Positions 24,701-39,400 of a stretch of 64,000 nucleotides of DNA are shown piece by piece. The stretch is from Diadema setosum (Eukaryota > Echinodermata > Echinoidea > Diadematoida > Diadematidae). The notes below the pieces were generated by a model. That model was not told the origin of the DNA. It ran no database searches and saw only the letters and a list, made by a program, of their open reading frames with translations. Numbering within the stretch: the stretch's first letter is position 1; every line of letters starts with the position of its first letter. The position numbers and the translations under genes were made by a program. The stretch covers positions 23,129,047-23,193,046 of the forward strand of contig CM067072.1 in assembly GCA_033980235.1 (NCBI GenBank), given 5' to 3'.

Positions 24701-27700
24701 CTACGAGTGTGCCTGTCGTGATGGCTTTGTCCTTGACTTCGACAACAGGACGTGTATCGGTATGCATCCGAAGGTCACTATGTTAATCTACGCCTTGAGG
24801 TGGAGCTGTCTTTATTTGGAATTTGACATTTTTTTTTAATTCAGAACACCTCGAAATTTTTACTGTTTTTAAGGAACAGAGTTTTTGTCTTTTTTAAAGG
24901 AACTGTCAAATGCCACTACTTAAAAAGACACTAGTTAGGACGTGCCGTCACGTCGTCACCTATTGTATTACGTCCTGTGATTTTCGACGTGTTCCCATTG
25001 AAAATTTGCACAACCTTATCACGTACATTTCCCGAGAAATGATCACTGACCTAACTTAACAGCTTTAACCTGAACACCGAAATATCTGTTCAAAGATGCA
25101 GCCAAAAAAGCTCATAATCTTAGATGAGACATAACAATCATTTCAATTTCCACAAATAAGAAAGTGAACGCACAGTCATAATCCTTTATGCACATAGGTT
25201 GTACATCAGTAAATGGAACCGTTAATGCGTCTCCACCTACAATCGGCAAAAGCAAAATAGTGTGGAAGATAAACCTCAAATTAAATCCAGATTTGTTTTT
25301 CGGTAAGAAATAAACATTTTATAAACAGATTGAATAAGAAGTACACAAGCAGGATACAAACGGAGACATTCTGTAGAAGAGTACAAGTCATCAAAATACA
25401 ATTAAAAGACCCTCGTGCAGAAAAACTCTATGGTATTAACAACCAAAATCGTTCAACATTCGATGAACAGCGAGTCTCGTTCAGGTACCTTTTGAAATTT
25501 GCCCTGATATCTTCTTCATCATGTTGGTACACAAGAATATGCTAACCTGATCTTCCTTCTTCTCCTCTGTATATTACAGAACTGACTTTGACTTCAACAG
25601 CAAGCGATTACTTCTCTACATCGCCAACTCCCACAATTGACTACCTTTCTACGATGCTAACTTCCATGATCACACCAACCGTAAAAGAATATACCACAGA
25701 AGGAAGTACAACGCCCCAGGCCACCACGATCTCTTCAACCATTGAGTTCATCTTGAAAACAACGAAAGTGTCAACAACTGAATTACCAACAACAGAAGTA
25801 CCAACAACTGAAACACCAACAACAGAAGTGCCAACAACAGAAGGACGCACGACAGAAGAGCCAACAACGGAAGGGCCCACAACTGCAGGACGAACAACAC
25901 AAGGACCCACAACAGAAGGGCCAACAACTGAAGTACAAACAACAGAAGGACCAACAACAGAAAGACCAACAACTGAAGGACAAACTACTGAAGGACCAAC
26001 AACAGAAAGGCAGACAACTGAAGGACCAACAACAGAAAGGCAGACAACTGAAGGACCAACAACAGAAAGGCAGACAACTGAAGGACCAACAACAGAAAGG
26101 CAGACAACTGAAGGACCAACAACAGAAAGGCAGACAACTGAAGGACCAACAACAGAAAGGCAGACAACTGAAGGACTGACAACAGAAGTTCCACCAACAG
26201 AGATACTAACAGTAGAAGGGCCAACAACTGATGGACTAACAACAGGAGAGCTAACAACAGAAGGGCAAACAACAGAAGGACGCACAACAGAAGGACGCAC
26301 AACAGAAGTTCCACCAGCAGAAGTGCAAACAGTAGAAGGACCAACATCTGAAGGACTAACAACAGGACGGTCAACAACAGAAGGACTAACAACAGAAGGG
26401 GCAACAACTCTAGGACCAACATCAGAGGAGCCGACAACTGAAGGACTTACAACAGAGAGATCAACATCAGGAGGTCCAACAACACAAGTGCCAACAACAA
26501 CGGTTGATGTGCCCACAACCACGTTGCTGAGGTCAACGGCTGAGTCGACCGAAGGTACGACTGTTTCTGGTAGGATCAGCAGAAGCCTCAGCACCATTGT
26601 CACCACCTCAGTTTCTAAACTTGCACTTACTTCAAATAAAGAGGGAATACGTTGGTAGCTTCATTGTCACTAAAATTATTAGTTCATATTTGTGACTTAT
26701 GTATTTTCACTGTTTTCGATATTTTCATTCGTAATAGGAACATTTCAACAATAATCATTTCCTGGTGTCATGATTAACATTTTGGTAATTACCATCATTG
26801 AATCAAACTCTTTAATTTGACGATAGTCAGCGCTCGTAGTGAAAAAACACATTGAATTGACATTTCAATCACGATACACACGTAGTAAAACAGAATTTTA
26901 ATATCGCTTTTAATTCTTATTTCAGGGTCTTTCTACTTAGACTACGGGTTAGAAGAAGATGACCTGGCAATGGAGAAAGATTCTGTGAGTCGAGGCTGCT
27001 ACTCCGTGTCGCCGGCCGTCGGCCCCAAAACAGGACTACCAGTAGGAAAGGACGTCCTCTTTTCACATATCAGGGTAGGTTTAATTCCAGTCCGCCATTG
27101 ACATTAAAGGGACAATCCAGACGATTTTCATAATTTCACATCATGTAGTACATTAATCGACAACTCCATGTATAGATTTATGGAATTTATTGTGGTTCTT
27201 GAGCAGAGAAACAATAATTTCCAAAACCTTAAACAAATTACACTGAACAAGGATGATGACATAGGAGGTTCACATATATCAGAAATGTAGCAGTGTAATT
27301 CCAATACAATACCGCTTGCTTGCGAGTTCACCTGTGTATAATCTATACATGTCTTCTCCTTTTGTTCTGCTTCCTTGAACACTTACTCATACATTCTTAT
27401 GGTGACTCTGCCATGTCATCATCCTTGTTCATTGCGATTTGTTCTAAATTTTGTAAACATTCTTATTCTTCAACCCAATTATCATAAATTCTGAAACGCT
27501 TTCCTCAGTATAACTAATTTATAGTTGTTCAAATGAAAAAAAAAGAAATAATTCGGAGATTTCCTTTAATCCTCTCGGCATAGACATTAGGTAATTACTT
27601 ATAAAACTCATGTTACAGATGAGTCAAAGCATGTTGACAAATTCCATTGTATAAAGTTGAAGACACCAATGTCCTATACATCAATGTCAAAATAATAGTG

Positions 27701-30700
27701 CAATCTCAGCATGCTATATCTTTTGTTCTTGAGGTCACATACTAAAAGTCTAGATTTTATTTTGCTTTTTCTCTCAGATCACGTCATCCGGCGCGTTGGT
27801 CTTCTCAAATGCCACTAATGAGAATCTAAACAGCTTCTACAACCCTTCTCAAACTGATGAACACAGCGTCGTCTTTGTCCTTGGTGCCTCAACGGATTTT
27901 TGCAGCAATGATTCACAAATCTACTATCAGGTTGGAGCATATTAACTTCACTTTGATGTTGTATCAATAACGAAAGTTAACGTAATAATAACAATAAATA
28001 CATTTTCATGGCACTTTATACGAGTGTTTGTACGCTCACTGGTGCTATTTATACAATAAAAATATAAAACACAATAACATTTAATAGGATAATGCAATAC
28101 CAAAATAGCAGAAACGGAACGAAGAAGAAGAAAAATGCATGTGATACAGAGATATAATAATTGATAGTTTACTGTGTACACCTGCAGAAAGAAAATTGCA
28201 AATGACCAAAAAAGATGAGTTTTGAGAAGAATCTTAAATGATTCAATAGTTGAGGCATGGTGAATATGAAGAGGAGTTGACATGTATTTCAAAGGGTGGT
28301 GACAATGGAAGAGAAGGTTCGGTCACCATAACGGGTTTTTGTACTTGGGCCGTGAAGTAATTAGAGAGAGGAAGATGAACGGAGGGGTCTGGCAGAAGAG
28401 GAGGAACGGAGAGAGACTAGGATTTAGAAATACGTGAGTGCAAGATAACGTGTAATTTTGTACGTCAGGAGTAGAATTATGACTGTCTTTTGTGACACAA
28501 AGACAAGTTGACAATGTCAAGATTACACACATAATTATATATAAAAGTAACAATTCTAGAAATATGTTATTTCTAAAAAGAAAAAAAAAAACTTGTTTAA
28601 TTCCAGTGTTAGTATTCTTCTCATCAAGCAATGGTGGCACATGGAGGTTACCAAAAGTCTTTATGCTCAAAATTTGTGAACAGCTAACCTGAAATGTCAG
28701 TACTCTATTGTATCACAGCATTATTTGTCTGAATTGGCTGAATTCACACGTATTTTTGAAGTATGTATAATCATTAGATGCTCCAATTTTTTTGGAATAA
28801 TCCAACCATAATTTACCAACCATGAATAGCCAAATATCAAGATAAGTTTATTTGTTAATTACCTAAAATAGACTTTGTGATTTTTTTTTTTACTCCTTCG
28901 CTCTTGCCGTCATCCTCTTGAACAATTATTGAAATCATTGGAAGCAGATTCGAATGCATCATCTCGGTCATAAACAAAACAAAATAGAATGAGGAAATGA
29001 TAATATGCATTATCTCATATCGAAGGAATACGTTGGTGAGCTGGGCGCCATACAAGAGTTACTGCAAGACGCTGGGGAAAACGTCAATCTTACTGACATC
29101 GTGTACACGTACGCTTTGAAGGTCACCTTTGTCAATCTTCATCCTGCGTCATCAACATCAAGTGATGAAGTAAGTGTAGAGACAACATTTTCGCTAACGA
29201 TAGTAAATATGCGTTACAGTGTACTTTGGCATTATATTGCGGTAAATGTTTTTTTTTTTCTTTCGTGTTTGTTTTCAGTTTTCATCAGACTCTTTTCTTG
29301 CTAAATCTCTATGCATTTTACTTTTCGGATGCCAAACAAAGTTCTGCCCACTTATTTATTTTACGTAGCTAAACATGATTCTCGTGCTTTGATTTGATGT
29401 ATTATTGAGAAAATAATAATTCCATGACAGTTCCATGTGTTGTATATTGGCTACTATACACTTCCCCCCCCCCCCACACACACACACAGAACCACACATA
29501 CAGACACACACACAAGCAACCCGAGTACACACTGATACAAACGGACGTACCGTCTCGCAAACGAAAACACCGACAAACGATTTCTAGGGAAACATGATTT
29601 AAGACAAAATTTAAAGGTCCAGTTTACCTTTGGGAGCAGTCATTTGAAATCTTTTTTAAGATATTGCCTTTCATGCATATGTGTAGGTCTGTTGTACCAC
29701 AAAACACCCTCCCATATATTTTTTTGCAATAAAGCCTAAGATATAAGGAGATGTCAGTATTTTTCACAATAAACCGTAGCAGTATACGGTTTAGTCTGGA
29801 AACATTTTTATTATAGCTATTGTTCACATTTTCTATATCTAACAATACTGAGCATCCATTGTACTGTTTCAAAGTTTCACTGTGGTTGTTTCTACACATT
29901 TTAGAACTATTTTAAAGCACTAATGCTATAGGTTTTTGTTTCATCTGCAAATGGTAGAATGTGCCTTCAAGCGTACAATTGTATCCTGTTTAATGTTAAA
30001 GAATGGATAACATAATTATGTTTGCTGCTTTCCAGGGTACAAAATTTAAAGTTTGCTTCATGCATTATGCGAAAACCTGAACATTATGAGATAAAGTTCA
30101 AAAGGTAACACTGACATACTGTCCTGGGTTATGACTTTTGACTGTCGTTTATCCTTTAATCAATTTTGGTTGGCAGTCATGTTTTTCGTGTGTATTGTCT
30201 AAGCAAATGGTTAGGGAATAATGTGTAACGATACAATTTACGAGAGAAAGTAAAAATATGTCGGCTAAAAGTTGGTTCGTTATCAAAATACAGAATCGAC
30301 AACACCTGACTAATTTGAATGAAAAAATCATGAAATTGTGTGAACAAAAACGAATTTGATCTTCACATTCTGCGATCCGTCAGCGGGAGGGATGAATTTG
30401 AATAACAATTGACGATTCTGAATGCTATGTCTTCGAAAACGTTTGATGAAAAATGAATTACAGTGACAATTGACGAAATTGAAGTTAGGATTTGCGTTCC
30501 GCGTGCTTCTCGGGACGAAATTGAATAATGACAAAAGTGCGAAAATGGATGGGAAAACTTATATTGGAAAGAAAGCGCTCACTCTGAAAAAGTGCGAACT
30601 GAGAAAAGAGGCTCTGAAGTACAGGGTCTATCTGTCTATTCAAGCGCTTAATCTTTACCAAACTGTGCTAGCTGTGTGATGAATGGGACAAAAAACAGGA

Positions 30701-33387
30701 TGTAAACCACTGGAGCAACAGCAATGAAGGGATTATCAGATCAATTAAAAATTGAGCACACTCTATTAAAACATTTTGTCCATGATTAATGCCAACTTTC
30801 AAAGCAGTAGTGTTATCCTTTCAAATGTTATCAGACTTGAAAGTGAAGAGTTTGCAAAGGGTTATCAAGAAATGAAAAGGGGCCTCTAAGACATACCTGA
30901 TCTCACTACTCTCCAAAAAAGGGTTTTTGAAAAACTACTGTAAATGCACTTTCCCATTCATTTTATGATTTCAAACTCAAGAATAATGTACAAGAAGAAT
31001 AGTTATTGTTATTGACTTGGTTCACCCGTTTCACCTTTCTTGAGTCCTCATGTGAAATCAAGGGGTGCGACTTTTTGTTCGTTTTGTGGTGCACGGTCAC
31101 CATTCACAGTAAATAGTATTCTACTTATTTTCTTTTGTCAAAGGTTAACACTTTCCAGGCAATTATTGGTACTGATGGCGTACACACTCTGAGCGTCTTG
31201 CATTATGATGCTAACCAGCTGCAGTGGGATGTTGCCACACGAACCGTTGCGGCAGTGATCGGTTACAATACTGACGTCTCCTCGTTGTACCTCTATGAGG
31301 ATGACATTCCGAGCAGCTACCAGCCATTAGACAATCGCATTGTCTTTAGACTGGACAACAACACCGCGGAGTATGTCAATCCCAGGACCGAGTGTGTAGA
31401 CTGGTACGAAGAGGCGGAAACCATTCCAGATAGCTCTGTGACCCTGACTTGTCCGTGCTCTCTGCTGCAATCAGTGTTTGACAGGCGTTTTTCACTTTGT
31501 TCCGAGCCACCAGAGTCAGCATACACGCACGGCCTGCTCCCGCCTGGTAAATCACTGACCCATTATACATCACATTTTGTTGCATGTTCCGGCGTACTAT
31601 TCCCACACCCCTTCCCAGAAGTAGGAGATGCACGAATTGAATCCATACTACATGAATACCCTATATGTACTTCAGGGTCGTACTTTTTGATTTAGGTAAT
31701 TCTTTTCATGGTAAGGGCAAAACGAATGGAACATTCACAACAACAGCGAAAAGTGTGTCTATTTTTATTGTATGTACACTTTCCTTGAATTATTAGGGTA
31801 TGTCACCGAGCGGCGAATGTGTGCTAACAACGCATGGTCGAAAAAAGTTACAATAAATTCCGTCGCAAATTAAACAGTCGCAAAGCTACTTTAAATATGT
31901 TCAAGAACTTCGCCGTTCTGTTAGATAACGAGGTATGTAATTGTTTTACGATTTTCTGCTTTCGACTTTATACATAGCAGTCTTGTACATGTAGCTACAA
32001 GCTAAAACAGAAATTTGGTGATGCTGGTGGAGTTACGTTGATTTTTCAGATTGCTTATCCTATAGTGGTTATATGAAACTGCAATAATGTTTTTTTAATC
32101 GGTCTGTTTCTGGGTAAGTTCCTTGCACATATTTGTCCAGCTTGCAAAACTAACACCTTACCTGAATCTTATTATCACTGTAATTATCGTCATGCTCGAG
32201 ATTATCATTGCTGCACCGGTAAATCAATAAACATGATAACAATTAATATGATATTGACCTGCTTCGTTCTTACGTAGATGCATCCGAAGGAATATTGTGC
32301 TTCCAGCGGTCGCGAGGATTGACAGTTAGTAATCCGTTTGAAGGTATTCAGCGCCAGGGTCCCGGGGTGCGTTGTTACTACGACGTTTCAACCTTCGCTC
32401 TCATCACCAATTTCCGTGGTGTCCACGCGTACAGCAGACAGCAAAGCATAACTGCTTACACGGAAGAAGCAAAGCTTGATCTATATGGTCAGTGTTTATA
32501 TTCAGTAAAGATATTATTTTGAGTTTCAGGTCTTCAGTATGTACAGTACAGTTAAGAAGATAAGAGCTCTTTGCGAGTGTAAAGAATTTCTGAACAGAGC
32601 AACAATACAAAATACAGTACCGTTCCAGTAGATATCTTCTTTCACACAAAAGACAATCTTTTACACAAAATGAATGAAGCAAAGCAAAGAATAATCAACG
32701 TCTTTACAAAAATACAGCTCAATCTCCTGTTGCTGGCTTTTCCCATCAGCTTTTGTTCATGATCAAAATCAGCCAAAACGGTACATCTTTTTACTCGTGG
32801 TTACTTTTGCTCTCTATTACTATATTTTATGAGAGCAATGAACTTAATGAACAGACTATAGTACTGTAAGACAAGCGTTGCGTTTAGTTGATTTCGTCAT
32901 ATTTAACACTTCTATTCGTTATGTATGTAATCTTTGGTTCTTTCAATTCTTAAACCAGGGTATCCCCGTGTTTTTTTGTTTCTTTATACACCACTACATT
33001 TGCTTTTTTAACTAGTTGGTATGTTCCAAATTGCATTTTGATGACTGTTACATAATTTTGTTCAGTGATGTGTATTGCATTTTGTTGTAAAACAAATTTT
33101 TGAGAAATTAGTATATTTCATTTATTTTAGCTCATAAAGTGAGGGGTCAGCACAAATCTTTGGTGGGTGGTATGTAATCCCTATTTACTGTGGCAGGAGG
33201 TAATGAAGAAAATGAAATCTTTTCCTTTGAACAGACAAATTTTACTAACATAGGTATTAAACAAGATCGTAAAATATCCTAGATTGAAAGTTTCGTTTAA
33301 AAAATAAATTTGTCATTTTATTTGAAAAAGACAGGTACCTTTCACTACTTAAGATATATCAATAATTTCTCGAAGCATGAAAGTATG

Positions 33388-33426
<39 letters not shown>

Positions 33427-36400
33427 ACAAAAATCTGGTAGTGGCAAAAGTTGTAGCTTGTGTTGCTCAGCATGACTGATCAGACATAAAATAATGCATT
33501 TTGCATTGTTTGCAAATTGTACAGGGATTTTTTTGTTATCAGAATTATCATCGGTTTTGCTCACTTTTCTTATTTTGAAAGATTCTGACATTCTCCCTGC
33601 GTACTACTGCATCTTGCGCTCGGAGAGTGAGGTGTTCAAGACCCTCTATGATGAGCGTAGGAAACCCGCAACGTGCCAGGACTACAGCTTCCCGCTACAA
33701 GGTATCGGTTTTAGATTATGACATTTAGATTTGATTTTGGTGACACATCTTACTCCCTCTTTACCATTCGTAATCATAATATTGTTACGGCTCCCTGATT
33801 TACTGCAATTATTCAATTCAATTAAAATCAATAGTATATTTATTTTCACAAAAAATACATCATACAAATCGGTATATGAGTCATTTTGACCTCCATCCAG
33901 CTGGGAAGGACAGATTATTGAACAAGGTATAAAACATATGCACGAATAGTATTTTAACGAAAAAAAAGCAACGCATACTTTGCCATTGTAAGAACAAAAA
34001 AGAAATAATCATAACGATGGAATTAGTGTCCAACATACATGACATGTACTTTTTGTAATACTCTACACTTTTTATCTTGGACATTCAGCCCTTTTCGTAT
34101 CTGAGAACCAAGATTAATTACATTGTTTAAAGCGACCTTAGAAAATAGTATGACTGTATTCTCAATTCACTGAATGAGAATACAGGTGGAGAGAGGATGA
34201 CAAAATTATACAATGTGTGCATCTCAAAGTCGTTGAATGATTCAAATTCTGTCCTCTGTCCCATCCACAATGTCTCATTTGACATAGACGTAGAAAATTG
34301 ATATAGAATTGACAAAAAAAAAGATAAGTAAAGATCTGTATTAATAATATCAATATAATTACATCAATATTTATTAGATGATTTCAGATAACATGAATGA
34401 GGTAAGACTTGGACAGAGTCCATATCAGGCCATGGCACGCTGAGCATAACAGTCTATATTTCATGCATTTTCATCAGCATTCACCTGGGGAGACCCGCAC
34501 ATCAGTACACTGGACGGTAATAGGTACACATTCAACGGGCTTGGGGAGTACACCATGATCTCATTCCCAGACGAGGTGAACTTTACCCTGCAGGCCCGAA
34601 CGGCCAAGGCTCTCGACGCCGACAATAACGAGGTTGACACCGGCACAGTTTATGTTGGCTTCGCTGCCGAACATGGTGGCACGAAAGTACGTTTTTCCTC
34701 ATAACTGAACTCTGCTTGATTGCTCGGTGGTTTGGACCTTTTGATGAACAATTTAGATTGAAGGTTTGGAAACCAGTTGGGTTGAGAATGTTTGCTTTAC
34801 CACAGTATTTGATTTTCTACATTCGAAAACCAACACCGTTTCTATTAACAGATTTGTATCCCGTCATCTACCTATCTATTCATTCATCCATGCTTCCGTG
34901 TCCTTGTCTATTTATTTAACTTTCTACTTTACTGTATATTTGGATATCAAAATATCGAATCATTTTTCCATGCATGTGTAATTTTCAAAAAGAACCAAAA
35001 AAATAGTTTGATGTTCGAATTACGAGGATGATTATGTGCGGCCTTGTCAAAAGTTCACTAGCCCAAACTGGTGACACGATTGGTGGTGATATCAATTTAT
35101 AAGCCTAATCGTTTCCGTTCTTTGCACGTTTCAGTTGTAAGGATATAGTAATTTTGAAGGGCAGAAAAGAATAAGTATAAAGTCTAACGGGATGGAGTTT
35201 TCCATGATTTTTGTTGACAAGTAACCAGATTTGGCCACGTTAATGGGAAACTGCTTCTTTGTGACAGTTTTTGCAATTAAATTTTGTTATTTTCCGAATG
35301 TCTGTGGGCGTCAATTTCTTATTTTTCAGAAAGAAATTTTATGAAAGAAATCAAGTGAAATCGTTATGCATTGCATACAGGATGAAAGTTAAAGGATGGG
35401 AGATGGTTGGGAGCAACAAACAATCTAAATAAATGAATTTAATTCTTGCTGCCATGGGATACAAAACATTTGGTTTTTGCAAACATGTATATATTTTCTC
35501 CTTTGTTGCTGCCCTGATCTGACTAGGACTCTACATTTTATTTTGTAACACAATTTCATGTATGCGCGAAATTAATTTTTTTGTGTAACAGAACATTTCT
35601 AAAACAAATCAGATATTATTTCCAAGGAGATCGAACAAAGTGTATACAAAGGCTTCGACATGAACAAAATTAAGCTATTAACCTTGATATTTCAATTTAA
35701 CAGCCATGTAACTGATTCAGAGAAGATCTACATGAATATCACAACTTTTTAGCCAATGTAGACTTTAGTTACATATTTGTATCCATTTCTATTTCTGTTC
35801 ACATTAATCATCCCGTTAGATAACTTTCCGCATAAGTTTCTGTGTATAAACTGACATTTAGTCGTCTTGAACGGAGTAATTATTACATCTCATTGCATCT
35901 AACCCAGATTTTTATTGAAAACTAATAACCCGGAGGAGATTGGATTAGACTACGACTGAACGTACGCTATGACTACGCAGTAGTGCGAAATAGTTATATT
36001 TATCGAGCATCGTAACAAAATTTATGCACGTCACGTGGTATCAATCTGGCCTATCACAAATCTTGCTGTTGATAGCACTATGTCACAGTTGCATGCATTA
36101 CATATTATTTATTGTATATTATAGATTGGGTATCTTTAACCACGTGACGTGGTGCTCGCACAAATTCACCGAAATTATAGGACACAAGCAGCAAAACCGA
36201 CCAAAACATTCAAATATAAACATCTGCAAAAGTTTCTGCCCAGCACATCGTTTTTGCTTCATGCAGTAGAACGACACTCACTCCAATATGAAAACCTGGA
36301 AGAGGGAACTATGTCGTATGTCTCTAATGTCTGTCTCTTCTGTTTTGATCTGCCACGCACAACAGGTACAGCTGCTGTTGAACGATGAAAGAAATGCTAT

Positions 36401-39400
36401 AAGCATCCTTATCAATGGGACCCAGAACGTTACTGTTGATAGCATCAAACAAGGTACTGATTTTGATTATATAGTCTATTTTATCTGTTTGTATGCTACT
36501 CTCTAAAAAAAAATCGAGTGAAATATTCACTCCTGAAGGAGTGAATACAAAAAAGAGTGAATTTAGAATGAAATTGGAGTGAATTTTGAGTAAAAATGCT
36601 CATTTTCACTCATTTTGGAGTGACTTCAGGGATCACTCGAAGATTTTGGAGTGATCCCTGAGGTCACTCTAAAACGAGTGAAAATTAACATTTTTACTCA
36701 AAATTCACTCCAATTTCACTCTAAATATACTCTTTTTTGTATTCACTCGAAGCTTTTACTTGCTCAAAAGTCGATTAGACATCAAGGTCCGAATACATGG
36801 AACACTCTTCCCGAGGAGTTGAAACAGTGTGCCTCCTTGTTTTCATCTAAAGCAAACTTAAAGAAGAACATTTTATTACAGTATACTTCAAATACGAACT
36901 AAAAACAAATAATTTATATGATTAATGTTGGTCTCCCGATAGCAACAGCGCATATCGTCCCCTCTTCCAGCAAACCAATTCTATTATTCTATAAATTCCA
37001 GCCTATCTGCCCTTGTGCACCTTCAAGCACCTGCACGCACATTCACCACCACCACCATCACACACCAGAGTTTATTTTCCCCTGCTATCTTCGCAGCAGA
37101 ATTTGTATTGTTACGAATCTAGTACGTCCCTACCTTTTCCTAGGGCCTGCCATCTTTTCAAGCAATGCTTATAATGGCGGCCCTCTGCATAATCGTTTCT
37201 AAACTATAAATGTTATTCTTATCACTGCTGCATAGACACGCATACTGTATATTATATCTCTTTCATATCGTTGTTTATGCAAGTCAAAAGACTGTGTTAA
37301 ATTTATTTTATATATTTCCTACATGCTCATGATTATGTACTTATATATAGCGTGGTTTATGCAAGTCAAATGACTCTGCGTTGAATTTACTTTGTAAATT
37401 TCCTGCATCTTCATGATTATGTAACTTGTGTATATTGATTTGCAGAAAATAAAGTATCTATCAAACAAACTCTTTCAAGAGTGAATATTTTCAATCGATT
37501 TTTTTTAGAGAGTACGTCGTTTTTTCTTCGTTAATGGAAAAAATTGTTTTATGTCTTGATGTTGACGAGAATAATAGGAGAGATAATGCAAAGTGCAAAC
37601 GAAAATTTGACCTTTTCAATTATACAATCCAGACGTAATTTTAGTGTGGCTTTTTTGTTTGTTTGTTTAGTTTTCATCGAGTAACAGGAAATAAAATCAA
37701 TAGAGCTCCAAAACACACGAATATTCATTTTAGTAAGTGTAACATAGGACCTGCCGTTTTTCCCAGCATTACGTTCAATGTACAATGCATTCCCGTTTAT
37801 CGTAAGTTTGATTGCTAATAATTCTCGATTGGTTCTCTGATAGTTTTTATTATTTTCTGTTATTCTTTCTGGTGTAAAAACATCGACCAAAGTCTTAGGA
37901 TACTGTAATAAAAAGAGGAAGCCTGGAATCGTATATTGTAACGTTCACATTTGAGTAAACAGTCATGATCTGTTTCAATCCACTTCATTATTGTTCTCCG
38001 CTTGTGAGTGTATAAGAAGATAAATAAATCTGACCGAATAGGTAACAGGAGAATCTGTGTGTGTCGGGTTTGCGTCACACTCGATGATAACGTTTTTTAT
38101 GCCTCCGCCACGAAGGCATTATGTTTTCGGGTTGTCCGTCCTTCCGTCCGTCCGTCCGTAATTAATTTTGTGGACAGCGTAACTAAGAAACTGAGGTATC
38201 CTAATGAAACTTGGCATGTATATGTAGTGGGCAAAGTTGTGCCTATCAACTTTTGAGTGCAGATGCTCAAGGTCAAAGATCAAGGGTCAAGGTCAACTGC
38301 TCTAAATTTTACTATTTCCCTACTATCTATGCATTACCAGGAGGTATTTTCTTGAAACGTAGTGCATGCATGTCCTACCCAAGTTTCGGGTCATGAGGTC
38401 AAAGGTCAAGTAAAATTGTTAAAATTTAAAATCTCGGAAATGGTTCAAGGTATCTAAATGGAACTTAGTACATATGCATGTACTGACTGGCAGTGATTAT
38501 TCAGGGATTTGAGTGTTATGGGGTCCAAGGTCAGGGGTCAAATGTCAAGGCAAACTCCTCAAAATTTCACTTTCCCCCTCACATTTATGCAATGCCTGCA
38601 AGATTTTTTCCTGAAACTTGAAGTATACATGTATTACCCGATAGAGATTCTCCGGGAATTTTTTTGCCAGAAAGGTCAAAGATTAAGAGAAAGTGCTAAA
38701 TTTCACTTCTTCCATATCTCCAAATTGGCTAAAGGTATCATCATGAAACTTAGTACATATTTATGCATGTTATGCTTGACAGTGACTCTCATGGAAATTT
38801 TAAAGTCATGGGGTCAAAGGTCATGGGTCAAAGACCAGTTAAAAATGCTAACATTTTACTACGTGTAGTTAATACTGAAATTACAATTTTTCTCCATATC
38901 TTAAAAATTACTCAATGCATAAACATAAGCAACAAAGCGGTTAATGAGCCCCTCACCAGAGTAACCGTCTAATGCAAGTAAATCAACAAAACATTCAATT
39001 AGTACCACACAAGATTAGCCGTATGATGCAAGTCAAATGTCGAATTTCATTGAAAACAGGTGGCTATCAGGACGACGACTCGGGTCTCTTCATAGAGTAC
39101 GACCCACCCAGTGAGTACAAGGAGAACGCAGAGATTCTCGTATCGTTCGAGATTAACAGAATGGAAGGCATCGCCATCAGTTTCTCCGTCATCCAAGGAT
39201 ACAAGAGCCTGTCGTTTTCTTTCCATGCACCACCAGAATACTCGACCATAGGAACAAGTTATGGTCTACTTGGTGAGGAATCAAAGCACAAACACACACA
39301 CAAACACGCCAATATATCTATACTCACAAACGCTATCTTCCCCTCGTACTATTTTTTTTTATAGAAATAGCTTCATGTGACACTCGCAATAGGAATGGAG

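Larger units (their letters stand above)
23580..24780 (+). repeat. Tandem duplication of about 990 bp carrying exons 14 and 15
   Basis: Exon 15 starts 989 bp after exon 14. Similarity extends past the exon on both sides: AGTCATAACTTTCAGA upstream, TTTTTTCACTACAG-type acceptors and GTATGCATCCGAAG after the donors are shared. The intron between them has otherwise diverged. Confidence 0.85.

Noticed and set aside
25981..26180. Regular direct repeats that could suggest a CRISPR array
   Set aside because: Units are contiguous without spacers and in coding frame. This is a eukaryotic mucin minisatellite.
25641..26606. Long open frame antisense to the mucin exon (Val/Ser repeats)
   Set aside because: It is the reverse reading of the 30-bp repeat array. 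The plus strand fits splice phases and mucin composition.
26555..26658. Mucin exon extended to the in-frame stop at 26656-26658
   Set aside because: A good donor and phase-compatible NIDO exons follow, and a protein ending here would lose all downstream domains. Kept only as a possible read-through isoform.
29605..30150. Possible MITE starting TTAAAGGTCCAGTTTACC
   Set aside because: I could not find a matching inverted right end, so the element cannot be supported.
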